Source of the DNA: Parvibacter caecicola
GTDB lineage: Bacteria; Actinomycetota; Coriobacteriia; Coriobacteriales; Eggerthellaceae
Length of the DNA: 64,000 nucleotides
Assembly (NCBI RefSeq): GCF_003725335.1
Contig: NZ_QIBY01000002.1
Span: 222,564-286,563 of the forward strand
Direction of reading: 5' to 3'
In this document: positions 16,169-24,402 of the stretch, in pieces
Numbering within the stretch: position 1 is the stretch's first letter
Layout of the letters: every line of letters starts with the position of its first letter
The notes under the pieces: generated by a model
Databases searched by the model: none
Told to the model about the DNA's origin: nothing
What the model saw: the letters and a program-made list of their open reading frames with translations, nothing else
Position numbers and translations under genes: made by a program

Positions 16169-17902
16169 ATGGGGGCTCTGCGCGAAAGGGAAACCACCTG
16201 CGCCAGCTTGAAGCCAGCGTGGAAAACGCTGCGCTTCCATCACGTGGGCATGGCGTTTTTCTGGGCCTGCAGCATGCTCACATTCCGCTCCTCCATCCTG
16301 CTTTCCGGCATCCTGGACAGCCCCCTGCCGGCCAGCATCGTCACCCTCATCTCGTTTACCGCCAACATGACGACGCTTTTCGCCTTCGCCTCGGTGGCCG
16401 AGCGCAACCCGCTCTTTTTCAAACGCATCCCTCTGAGCGCCGTGGCGGCGGCGACGATACTGGGGCTGGCACTGTTGTTTGTGGCCGGCGAAACGCCCGG
16501 GCCGGCGCCCTTCGTCATCATGGTGGCGGGTTCGGCTCTCACCGGCGCCTGCTACGGGTTCATGTGGGGCGGATGGGCCGAATGTTACGGCCGCATGAAT
16601 CCGTGCTACACCGCCATCTACCTGCCCCTTTGCTTCGTGGTCACCGCTGCACTGTTTTCTGTCATCGGACTTGCAGCGCAGTGCACCCCCATCCCATCAC
16701 TGGCGCTTATGGTGCCCCTGCCCTGCATCTCCCTATGGTGCCTGGCTCGCTGCCGCCGCCAATACCCTGGCCCAGCTACCGTGCGCAAAACCGGCCAGAA
16801 CCGCAGCCTCAAAGCACTGGAAAGCCTGCTGGGGCTCATCGTAGCCAGCCTCATTCTTTCCTGCCTGTTCGGTTTCATCTGGGAAATGGCAGTGCTTTCA
16901 GTGAAGTCCGTCACCAACGCCCATCAACTACCGCTGGTATTCAATTTGGTGGTGGCACTGGCGCTACTGGGGTTTGTGTCCATCGCCCAGCGCCGCACCA
17001 ACCTGGCCTTGGCCTACCAAGTACTTGTCCCCCTGCTGGTGGTGTTCTTCGCCATCATGCCCTTCGTATGGCACGACAATCCCATTTTGCTGAACTCCAT
17101 CATGAGCGCTTGCTACGGCGTGTTCGATGTCATCATCTGGTACTCGGTGGCCACCGTTGCATACGATTTCGCCATCTCCGGTTTCATCGTGGGAGGCATC
17201 GTGCGCGCTCTTTCCATTCTGTCCCGCCTCATCGGCATGGGGCTGGGCTACGTCGTGATGCTCGTTCCCGACGAGTCGCCCACATCGCTGGTAGCCATAT
17301 CTGCCGGCGCACTGTATGCCCTGTTCATGCTGCTGTTTTTCTATTTCTGGAGCACGCGGAGGCGCAAGACCGAGCAGCTGGCGAAGCGGGAAGCCGACGC
17401 ACTGCTGCAGAACAGTGGCGCCGCAAACGAGAGCGGCAGCGATGCCGGTGCAACTGCAGGCGCGGAAATTCGGGGTCTTGCCAACGATGGCCATCCGGCC
17501 TGTGCCCGCACTGGCCAGGCGTGCCCCCACGCGGCGGCCGCCCCCCCCCAACCGACCGCCCCAGCAGTGGGCGCCGCGCCCTCAAAAGTGGCCGACTTAG
17601 AACCGCAAGCCGTCGCGGCCAGCGCCAGCCCCTCCCCTGCCGCCAATGCCTCTAACGAAGAGGTAGCAGTCGACGAGGAAGGGCTGTTCGAGCTGCTGGC
17701 TCGCGATTACGGCCTCACCCGGCGCGAGGCAGAAGTACTGCCCTACCTGGCCCGCGGCCGCTCGGCCCGGGTCATTGCCGAAGCGCTGTTCGTGTCCGAG
17801 AGCACCATTCGCACCCACACCCGCCGCATTCTCGAAAAGACCGACCTCCATTCAAAGCAGCAGCTCATCGATCTCATCGATCATTACCTTCGCGTGCCCT
17901 AA
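16169..17902 (+). CDS. Membrane-embedded LuxR-family transcriptional regulator
   Basis: 577 residues. Residues 25-400 form about twelve transmembrane helices, then comes a low-complexity Ala/Pro/Glu linker (about 405-495). The last 65 residues are a LuxR/GerE helix-turn-helix (LTRREAEVLPYLARGRS and STIRTHTRRILEKTDLHSKQQLIDL). Proteins of this design are abundant in Eggerthellaceae and often sit beside the molybdoenzyme operon they control, presumably sensing its substrate through the membrane domain. AGAGGGG precedes the ATG. It is divergent from the PsrABC-like operon. The specific signal is unknown. A shadow frame overlaps most of the gene but has no ribosome-binding site. Confidence 0.88.
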   Translation: MGALRERETTCASLKPAWKTLRFHHVGMAFFWACSMLTFRSSILLSGILDSPLPASIVTLISFTANMTTLFAFASVAERNPLFFKRIPLSAVAAATILGLALLFVAGETPGPAPFVIMVAGSALTGACYGFMWGGWAECYGRMNPCYTAIYLPLCFVVTAALFSVIGLAAQCTPIPSLALMVPLPCISLWCLARCRRQYPGPATVRKTGQNRSLKALESLLGLIVASLILSCLFGFIWEMAVLSVKSVTNAHQLPLVFNLVVALALLGFVSIAQRRTNLALAYQVLVPLLVVFFAIMPFVWHDNPILLNSIMSACYGVFDVIIWYSVATVAYDFAISGFIVGGIVRALSILSRLIGMGLGYVVMLVPDESPTSLVAISAGALYALFMLLFFYFWSTRRRKTEQLAKREADALLQNSGAANESGSDAGATAGAEIRGLANDGHPACARTGQACPHAAAAPPQPTAPAVGAAPSKVADLEPQAVAASASPSPAANASNEEVAVDEEGLFELLARDYGLTRREAEVLPYLARGRSARVIAEALFVSESTIRTHTRRILEKTDLHSKQQLIDLIDHYLRVP

Positions 17903-17926
17903 CGGCGCTCGCCGTTAGGGCACGCG
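17891..17926. repeat. Perfect 17-bp-stem hairpin spanning the regulator stop codon
   Basis: The arms 17891-17907 and 17910-17926 are exact complements around a 2-nt loop. The stop codon TAA at 17900-17902 lies inside the left arm. There is no T-run on either side, so a classic terminator is unlikely, although the hairpin may stabilise the mRNA end. Confidence 0.75.
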
Positions 17927-18013
17927 GGGCGCATAAGGCGGAACACAGGACGGGGCGATGCAACGATAGCCGAAGGACGCGCAGGCGAAATGGCGTCTCG
18001 TGCGCAAACGCAA

Positions 18014-18043
18014 AAAGGCCGGAAGCCAGCGCTTCCGGCCTTT
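18014..18043 (-). terminator. Intrinsic terminator of htpG
   Basis: A 12- to 13-bp stem (AAAGGCCGGAAGC and its complement) has a T-run following on the minus strand, 30 bp beyond the htpG stop. Confidence 0.85.
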
Positions 18044-18072
18044 CGCAACTGCCGCGGTTTTCAGACCGCAGC

Positions 18073-20004
18073 CTATTTCATCAGGTCGGCCACCTTCTGG
18101 GCGAAGGCCACCGGGTCGTCGATGGGCAGGCCCTCCACCAGCATGGCCTGGTCGTACAGAATGCTGGCGTAGCTGGCCACCTTGTCGGTGTCGCCCGCTG
18201 CTTGCGCCTTCTGCAGCACCTCGAACACGACGTGCTTCGGGTTCATCTCCAACACCACCGGGATGGGCGGCATGCCCTCGGCCGCATCCCCCATCTGGGC
18301 CTTCATGGTGGCCGCCATCTGCAGCGACACCGGACCCTCGCAGGTGAGCACCGCCGGCGCATCGCTCACGCGGGTGGAAACCACCACCTTCTCCACCTTG
18401 CCCGCCAGCGCATCGGTCATGGCGTCGAACAGGCCGGCGTTCTTCTCGGTGGCCTCTTCCGCCTCCTTCTTCTCTTCCTCGGTGGTAAGGCCCAAATCCT
18501 CGGAAGACACGTTTTTCAGCGGCGTCTCGTTGTAGTCCATCATGGCCATGAAGCAGAACTCGTCCACCTCGTCGGGGCACAGCAGAACGTCGTGGCCCTT
18601 CGCCAACACCGTGGTGACGATGGGCATTTTGGCCAGGTGCTCTAAGCTAGAGCCCACCGCGTAGTAAATGGCGTTTTGCCCCTCAGGGGCCGCCTCCAGG
18701 TACTCATCCAGCGTCACCAGCTTCTGCTGCTGGGCCGAATAGAACAGCAGCAAATCGGCCACCGCCCCCTTCGCCGCGCCGTACGAGGAGTAGATGCCGT
18801 ACTTCATATTGCGGCCGAAGTTCTCGAAGAACTTCTCGTAACCCTCGCGGTCGTCGGTGCGATAGGCCACCAAATCGGCCTTGATCTTCTTCTCCAAGCG
18901 CCGCGCGATGGCCCGCAGCTGGCTGTTGTGCTGCAGGGTTTCGCGGGAGATGTTCAAAGTGAGGTCGGCGGAGTCCACCACGCCGCGCACGAAGCTGAAA
19001 TAGTCGGGCAAAAGCTCTTCGCACTTGTCCATGATCAGCACGTTTGCGCTGTACAGGGCCAGCCCCTTCTTGAAATCGCGGGTGTAATAGTCGTAGGCAG
19101 CATGGGCCGGCACGAACATCAGCGCGTCATAGGTAAGGGCGCCTTCGGCATGCACGCTGAAGGTGCGGGCCGGCGCCTCGTAGTCGTGGAAGTCGGTTTT
19201 GTAGAACTCGTCGTACTCCTCCTGGCTCACCTCCGCGCCCTTGCGCTTCCAGATGGGGATCATCGAATTGACGGTTTCCACCTCGGTGTAGTTCTCCCAA
19301 TGGGGCGTTTCGCCCTCCTCTTCCGCTTCAATTTGGCGGGTTTTGGTCACTTCCATCTGGATGGGGTAGCGCACGTAGTTGCTGTAGCGTTTGATGAGGT
19401 TCTTCAGCCCCATTTCCGTGGCGAAGGTGTCGTAGCTCTCGTCGTCGGTGTTGTCCTTCAGGTACACGATGACGTCGGTGCCGTGGGTTTCCCGCTGGGC
19501 CGGCTTCAGGTCGTAGCCGTCCACGCCGTCGCTTTCCCACATCCAGCCCTCGTCGCTGCCGTAGGCCTTCGACACCACCTGCACCTTCTTACCCACCATG
19601 AAGGCGGAGTAGAAGCCCACGCCGAACTGGCCGATGATGTCCACGTCGGTCATGTCGTCCAGGCCCTTTTCCTCACCCGGGGTGTTCTTGGCTTGGTCGG
19701 CCTTGAACTCGAACGAGTCGGAATGGGCGATGGTGCCCAGGTTCTTGTCCAGGTCGTCTTTGCTCATGCCGATGCCGTTGTCGGACACGGTAACGGTGCG
19801 ACCGTTGCCGTCGAAGGCCACCGTGATGGCCAAATCAGCGCGGTTGATGGACACGGTTTCATCCACCAAGCTGCGGAAGTACAGCTTGTCCACCGCGTCG
19901 GACGCGTTGGAAATCAACTCGCGCAGGAAGATTTCACGGTTGGTGTAAATGGAGTTGATCATGAGGTCGAGCAGTTTTTTGCTCTCGGTTTTGAACTTGC
20001 GCAT
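18073..20004 (-). CDS. htpG: HtpG, Hsp90-family molecular chaperone
   Basis: 643 residues. The GHKL ATPase domain is complete: EIFLRELISNASDA (Mg-binding Asn), DNGIGM, and GQFGVGFYSAFMV. The middle domain (ISRETLQHNSQLRAI) and the C-terminal dimer domain follow. It folds and protects client proteins in the cytoplasm with ATP. ATG at 20004 has GAAGG upstream; codons up to 20082 are open but not used. A CIRCE element and a sigma-A-like promoter lie 130-190 bp upstream, so repression by HrcA is expected. Confidence 0.96.
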   Translation of the reverse strand: MRKFKTESKKLLDLMINSIYTNREIFLRELISNASDAVDKLYFRSLVDETVSINRADLAITVAFDGNGRTVTVSDNGIGMSKDDLDKNLGTIAHSDSFEFKADQAKNTPGEEKGLDDMTDVDIIGQFGVGFYSAFMVGKKVQVVSKAYGSDEGWMWESDGVDGYDLKPAQRETHGTDVIVYLKDNTDDESYDTFATEMGLKNLIKRYSNYVRYPIQMEVTKTRQIEAEEEGETPHWENYTEVETVNSMIPIWKRKGAEVSQEEYDEFYKTDFHDYEAPARTFSVHAEGALTYDALMFVPAHAAYDYYTRDFKKGLALYSANVLIMDKCEELLPDYFSFVRGVVDSADLTLNISRETLQHNSQLRAIARRLEKKIKADLVAYRTDDREGYEKFFENFGRNMKYGIYSSYGAAKGAVADLLLFYSAQQQKLVTLDEYLEAAPEGQNAIYYAVGSSLEHLAKMPIVTTVLAKGHDVLLCPDEVDEFCFMAMMDYNETPLKNVSSEDLGLTTEEEKKEAEEATEKNAGLFDAMTDALAGKVEKVVVSTRVSDAPAVLTCEGPVSLQMAATMKAQMGDAAEGMPPIPVVLEMNPKHVVFEVLQKAQAAGDTDKVASYASILYDQAMLVEGLPIDDPVAFAQKVADLMK

Positions 20005-20133
20005 AGAACCTTCTTTCGTGTGCGTTGTGCGGGGGAAGGAGGCTTCCCGCTCATCGCAGCATAAGGGCGCAAGCGGCGGCATCCGGGCTCGCGGGCCCCT
20101 TGCCGCCCAAGCGTTTCCTCATCTCCAGAGCAG

Positions 20134-20160
20134 TTAGCAATCTCCTTCGTTGAGTGCTAA
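20134..20160 (-). promoter_or_regulatory. CIRCE element (HrcA operator) of htpG
   Basis: TTAGCAATC-N9-GAGTGCTAA matches the CIRCE consensus TTAGCACTC-N9-GAGTGCTAA at 17 of 18 arm positions. It sits just downstream of the predicted -10 box, where HrcA would block transcription. Confidence 0.9.
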
Positions 20161-20166
20161 TCGCAT

Positions 20167-20194
20167 ATTCTAATCAGAAGGAAATCTAAGTCAA
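20167..20194 (-). promoter_or_regulatory. Sigma-A-type promoter of htpG
   Basis: On the minus strand, TTGACT (20189-20194) is followed 16 bp later by TAGAAT (20167-20172). It is immediately upstream of the CIRCE dyad and in an AT-rich pocket of an otherwise GC-rich region. Confidence 0.75.
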
Positions 20195-20291
20195 GCGCTA
20201 TAAGATTTTTCCATTTTGAGGATTCGGGCGAACTCCCCGCCCCGATTACGTCCCTGACGAGCAAGCCCGATTGGGCGCAGCAAAGCACGCC

Positions 20292-20319
20292 TGCCCGAAC
20301 AACCCCGCTTGTCCGGGCA
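20292..20319. repeat. Isolated copy of the family C hairpin
   Basis: A 28-bp imperfect palindrome, TGCCCGAACAA then TTGTCCGGGCA, of the same family as the array at 35011-35286. It lies just beyond the 3' end of the molybdoenzyme operon. Confidence 0.8.
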
Positions 20320-20351
20320 ACGGCAAGCGGGGCGGACGGCCTACGGGCGCG

Positions 20352-20972
20352 TTACAGCTCCTCGATCCACTTCTTGTCGCGCAGGATGTACACCATGGAA
20401 GGCCCGTTGCCCACATCGGTGAGACGGTGCACCTCTTCCGGCTTGTATTCGCGGGCCGCTTCCCCGAGGGTGGTGTTGTAGCCGCCCTTGAAGCTGGCCA
20501 TGGTGGGGTCGGCCCCAATATCGCCGAAGAACTTGGCCAGGCCCACGCACTGGCTGACGCACTGGGGCAGCTCCCCTTGGGCAATCTGCTGCTCGCAGAG
20601 GGTGCACTTCTCCACCACCCGTTCCTCTTCGTTCAGGTAGCGAACCCCATACGGGCAGGCCATGGCGCAGAACTGGCAGCCGATGCACTTCTCTTTGTCA
20701 ATCTGCACGGTGCCGTCGGCAATCTTGTGGCTGGCCTCGGTTGGGCACACTTCCACGCAGGCGGGGTTCTCGCAGTGCTGGCACTGCAGCGGCAGGTAGT
20801 ACCACTCCACGTCGGGGAACACCGCCCCTTCGTACATGGGAGTGGGCCCCACGCGCAGCACCTTGTTCCAGAAGTTGCCGATGGGCACGTTGTTCACCGT
20901 TTTGCAGGAGGCGTTGCAGCTCATGCAGCCCACGCAGCGGTTGAGATCGATGGCAAGCGTGTATTGAGTCAT
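20352..20972 (-). CDS. Four-cluster 4Fe-4S partner subunit of the adjacent molybdoenzyme
   Basis: 206 residues in the DmsB/ferredoxin style: CVGCMSCNASC near residue 13, CQHCENPACVEVCP, CIGCQFCAMACPYG, and CTLCEQQ with CVSQC. It would pass electrons to the catalytic subunit encoded three bases upstream. No membrane anchor gene follows. A catalytic subunit plus ferredoxin with no anchor is the arrangement reported for Eggerthella catechol dehydroxylases. The C-terminal 50 residues (from about 155) are longer than in simple ferredoxins and end in KKWIEEL. Confidence 0.92.
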   Translation of the reverse strand: MTQYTLAIDLNRCVGCMSCNASCKTVNNVPIGNFWNKVLRVGPTPMYEGAVFPDVEWYYLPLQCQHCENPACVEVCPTEASHKIADGTVQIDKEKCIGCQFCAMACPYGVRYLNEEERVVEKCTLCEQQIAQGELPQCVSQCVGLAKFFGDIGADPTMASFKGGYNTTLGEAAREYKPEEVHRLTDVGNGPSMVYILRDKKWIEEL

Positions 20973-20975
20973 GGG

Positions 20976-23900
20976 TTAGTCCCTTCCTTCGTAAGTGCGC
21001 TCCCAAGCCTTCAGGCGCGGGTCGCTGGCAGAGGTGATGATCTCGGTGCCGTCAACGCCGCAGGGAACGGGGTTGCCGAACGGGCTGTTCTCGGGCGTGG
21101 CCTTGTACACGTTGGCCAGATAGCCGCGCAGCTGGGGCGCGCCGTAGCCCTCGCACTGCGACCACGAGTCCACCAGGCAGTTGCAGCCGCACAACTCGAA
21201 GCCGTGGCCCGGCTGGTCAAGCTCGGGGAACCACCAGCTGTGCTCGGCGTTCATGCGCCCCTCTCCCACGTTGGGGGCAATCTCCACGCACTGGCGAATC
21301 TTGCCGAAGGGAGTTTCGATCCAGGCCCAGTCGCCTTGCTCCAGCCCCAGCTTCTCGGCGTCGGCCGGGTTCACCTCCAGGCGCGGCACCGGCCACACCT
21401 CGCGGCACCAGGGCAGCTGGCGGTGTTCGCTGTGGAAGTACACCGGGATGCGACGGCCGGTGGACAGGATGAAGGGGTATTTTTCGAAGGTGTAGCCCTT
21501 GATCTTCTCGGCATTGGGGTTGTCGGGGTTGTTGCCCTGCACCTCCACATACCCGCCACCGCCGTTGGGGGACGATTTCGGCTCGGTGTAGTAGGGCAGT
21601 GCGTACTTGGTGCCGTACTCCTGGCCGGTGCACTGCTCCACGTTGTGGCGCATCTTGGTTTCCAGGTTGATGCACCACACCTCATGACGCGTAGTGTTGG
21701 TGTTGTAGCCGGGCTTGCCCAGGTTCATCCAACCAGTTTGGAAGCGACGGTAGCAGCCCCAGCCGTTGGGGTTGGCCTTGCGGGCGTCAATCCAGCCGTT
21801 CTCCAGGAACTCGGCCACAAACTCCTGCCAAGTCATGCCGGTAGACTGCACCGCGCGGTTCATCAGGTAATCCTCCCACTCCCACGGGTCGCCGCCGTCG
21901 GTACGGTTCCAGAAGGGAGTGCCGTGCACCTTGTACAACTCGCAGATCCAGTCGTTGCCGAAGCGGGTTTCTCCCAGCGGCTTGATGCAGTTGATGTGGG
22001 CGCCGTAGAAGCCGTTGGAACCCTGGGTGCAGCGGGTGGCGAAGGGGATTTCCATCCAGTGCTGCTCCGGCAGCAAGATGTCCGCCAGCGAGGAAATGGG
22101 GTCTTCCCACAGGTTGGCGTCGCAGAAGAAGTCCAGGTTCTTCATGGCCTCGTAGGCTTCCAAGATGTTGGACTGGTTCAGCACCTGCCCCGCTTCCGCC
22201 ATGGCGCCATGGGTTTGGAAGGGGATGCCGTTGGCGATGGAATGGAAGCAAGCAGTGGCGTCGGCGTCGCCCTTCATGGCCAAGTGGGTGCTGTCGTAGT
22301 ATTTCATCTGGCGGCTGGCATCGGCCTTGGCGTCGCCAGTGCGCAGGTACTGGCCGATGATGTTGGTGGACTGGTCCACATTCACCGAAGCCGCCTTGGT
22401 GGCGGAGCGGTGGCCGCCGGGGGTGTCCATCACGCCGCGCAAGACGTCCAGCACCTCAATGCACTGCAGCACCTTCATGGCATTGCCGGTGTGCTCATGG
22501 GTCACCGCGTAGTTAATGGAGCCCTGGTACACTCCGGAAAGCGGATCGTAGCGCTTGGCGAAGGCGGCGTCGAACACCTCGGTGAACAGCTCTTCTTTGA
22601 TGCCGGTGGTTTCAGCCGCCTTGGCAGGGGTCCATTCCTCGGCATTAGCGTAGAGGCGCTCGAACACCGTTTCCACCTTGATGGTGCGGCCGTCCTTCAG
22701 CTTGATTTCCGGAATGTCGGCCGAATAGAGCGAGGGGTCGGTGGCGTATTCCATGCCCTCAACCGTGGGCATAGCGTCCTGGTCCGGCAAAAACGCGGTA
22801 AGGTCGTCGCGGGCGGACACCACGTAGTTGCCTTTGACTTCCTCCCATTCGTACTTCTCCCACAGGCTCTCCGGCTGCTCTTCGAAGAACTTGTTCCACT
22901 TGGCCGCCTGCATGTACCACTCCGATCCGGCCACGTAGCCCATCTTGAAGGGGCGCTCCCCCTCCCACAGGCCCGTAGTGGAATCCAGATAAGTGAAGCG
23001 GTCGTTGGCGGCATCCCATACGATGAAGCGCTTCGGATCGCCGTCGCCCTCCACCGTCCAGGGCAGCATGGCGGGGTCCACGTCCGACTCCTTCAGCAGC
23101 ACGGTGTCGCCCTTGGCCGCAGTTGCGCCGGACCCGGCAGTGCCCTGCAAGCCCGCGCCACTGGAAACCGAAAGCGGAGTGGGGCCCATTTCCTCGGCCA
23201 CCAGGAAAGCGCAGTCGGTCCAGCGCTTCACGTACCAGGAGTCGTACAGCTCCCGGTCGATGATCATCTTGATCCAGCACAGGGCGATGGCGCCGTCGGT
23301 TGCGGGGCGCGGCGCCATGAAGAAGCTGCCGGGCCGGCTGGAGGCCTCTTTGGCCAAATTGGACATGCGGGCATCGATGTTGATGTAGCAGTCGGCGTGG
23401 GAGGCGTTGTCCACCGCCACGCGACCGGCGTCGTCGTAGTTGGACACCTCGATGCCGCTGCCCCACTGAATCCACAAGTTGGGCCGCCAAGAATTTTCGC
23501 AGAAGTTCATCTCAGCAATGGAGGTGTTGCGGGTAAGGGTGGTACGGGGGCCTTTGCACACCTGGCCAGGGGTGATGGACATCTGGGAGTTGTACAGCGT
23601 CTGCAGCGCCGAAAAGCCCATGGCGTAAATGCGGGAGGTGCCGCCGAAGAAGCAGTTGGCGGAGGGGCCGTACTTCTCTTCGATTTCCGACATCTTCTCA
23701 TCGATGGTGGCCAGTGCTTCGTCCCAGGTGATGCGCTTCCAGCCGGGGTTTTCGCCCTTGGGGTTGGTGCGCATCATGGGGTACTTCAGGCGCGCCGGGT
23801 GATAGGCCGCCTGCAGCGATGCCTGGCTCTTGGCGCAGCAGTTGCCCATCGAGCCGGAATAGCTGTCATCGCCCACCACCTTCACGGCGCGGCCGTTCAC

Positions 23901-24125
23901 CACGGTCACGAACACGCCGCACTCGAACTTGCCGCAGCCGCGGCAGGCGGTGCGCACCACCTTGGTGTCGCCGTCGGCCTTCACCAAGTCACCGGGATTC
24001 ACCGTGCGCACATCGCCGTAGGCCTTCGGCACCACGGTGCTGGCAACGGCGGCCGCGGCAGCGGCCATGGCCGACACCTTCAAGAAGCTGCGGCGCGAGA
24101 GGTTCAAAGTTTTCGCCTTTGACAT
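20976..24125 (-). CDS. Large Tat-exported molybdopterin oxidoreductase, catechol dehydroxylase-like
   Basis: 1049 residues, longer than DmsA or PsrA but close to the roughly 1000 of Eggerthellaceae catechol dehydroxylases. A twin-arginine signal (SRRSFLK at 10-16) precedes an iron-sulfur motif with C61, C64, C69 and C96 or C97 (CRGCGKFEC...GNCC). C190 in TPGQVCKGP is at the likely molybdenum-ligand position. The end has AEHSWWFPE and GYGAPQLRG, the style of the DMSO reductase-superfamily branch that holds dopamine and hydrocaffeate dehydroxylases. Those enzymes remove a ring hydroxyl from catechols, using them as electron acceptors. AGGAGGG precedes ATG 24125. Substrate unknown; other reductive molybdoenzymes of this branch remain possible. 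Confidence 0.82.
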   Translation of the reverse strand: MSKAKTLNLSRRSFLKVSAMAAAAAAVASTVVPKAYGDVRTVNPGDLVKADGDTKVVRTACRGCGKFECGVFVTVVNGRAVKVVGDDSYSGSMGNCCAKSQASLQAAYHPARLKYPMMRTNPKGENPGWKRITWDEALATIDEKMSEIEEKYGPSANCFFGGTSRIYAMGFSALQTLYNSQMSITPGQVCKGPRTTLTRNTSIAEMNFCENSWRPNLWIQWGSGIEVSNYDDAGRVAVDNASHADCYINIDARMSNLAKEASSRPGSFFMAPRPATDGAIALCWIKMIIDRELYDSWYVKRWTDCAFLVAEEMGPTPLSVSSGAGLQGTAGSGATAAKGDTVLLKESDVDPAMLPWTVEGDGDPKRFIVWDAANDRFTYLDSTTGLWEGERPFKMGYVAGSEWYMQAAKWNKFFEEQPESLWEKYEWEEVKGNYVVSARDDLTAFLPDQDAMPTVEGMEYATDPSLYSADIPEIKLKDGRTIKVETVFERLYANAEEWTPAKAAETTGIKEELFTEVFDAAFAKRYDPLSGVYQGSINYAVTHEHTGNAMKVLQCIEVLDVLRGVMDTPGGHRSATKAASVNVDQSTNIIGQYLRTGDAKADASRQMKYYDSTHLAMKGDADATACFHSIANGIPFQTHGAMAEAGQVLNQSNILEAYEAMKNLDFFCDANLWEDPISSLADILLPEQHWMEIPFATRCTQGSNGFYGAHINCIKPLGETRFGNDWICELYKVHGTPFWNRTDGGDPWEWEDYLMNRAVQSTGMTWQEFVAEFLENGWIDARKANPNGWGCYRRFQTGWMNLGKPGYNTNTTRHEVWCINLETKMRHNVEQCTGQEYGTKYALPYYTEPKSSPNGGGGYVEVQGNNPDNPNAEKIKGYTFEKYPFILSTGRRIPVYFHSEHRQLPWCREVWPVPRLEVNPADAEKLGLEQGDWAWIETPFGKIRQCVEIAPNVGEGRMNAEHSWWFPELDQPGHGFELCGCNCLVDSWSQCEGYGAPQLRGYLANVYKATPENSPFGNPVPCGVDGTEIITSASDPRLKAWERTYEGRD

Positions 24126-24265
24126 ATACCCTCCTCTTTCTTTTCTTCTCTTTCGCTCCGGCTTTCCGGAACTGGCGAAAATGCTATGCAGCGGAACGGT
24201 TCATCTTCAACATGCCCCGCGGATGAAGCGGCAAAAACGCCTCGAAATCCCTCACCCGCAGCGTA

Positions 24266-24280
24266 TGAAATCGCGTTTCA
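24266..24280. promoter_or_regulatory. Short dyad in the divergent control region
   Basis: TGAAA-TCGCG-TTTCA lies 141 bp upstream of the molybdoenzyme start and 123 bp before the regulator start. It is a weak operator candidate for the divergent LuxR regulator. Confidence 0.25.
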
Positions 24281-24402
24281 CCTGATGAGGACCGTAGCGG
24301 GACGAAACACCCGCCAAGGGGCTTCTGATATCATGGATGACCAGCGCAGATGGGCATATTGCCCGGCGAAGCAACGGGAAAAGACGGAGGGGGTCTGGCA
24401 CC

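Noticed and set aside
16219..17655. 478-codon frame overlapping the LuxR regulator on the same strand
   Set aside because: It is a shifted frame of a gene with a clear start and helix-turn-helix end.
20271..24122. 1283-codon plus-strand open frame
   Set aside because: It lies opposite the molybdoenzyme operon. The His/Val/Gly-rich composition is typical of antisense frames of GC-rich genes, and there is no ribosome-binding site.
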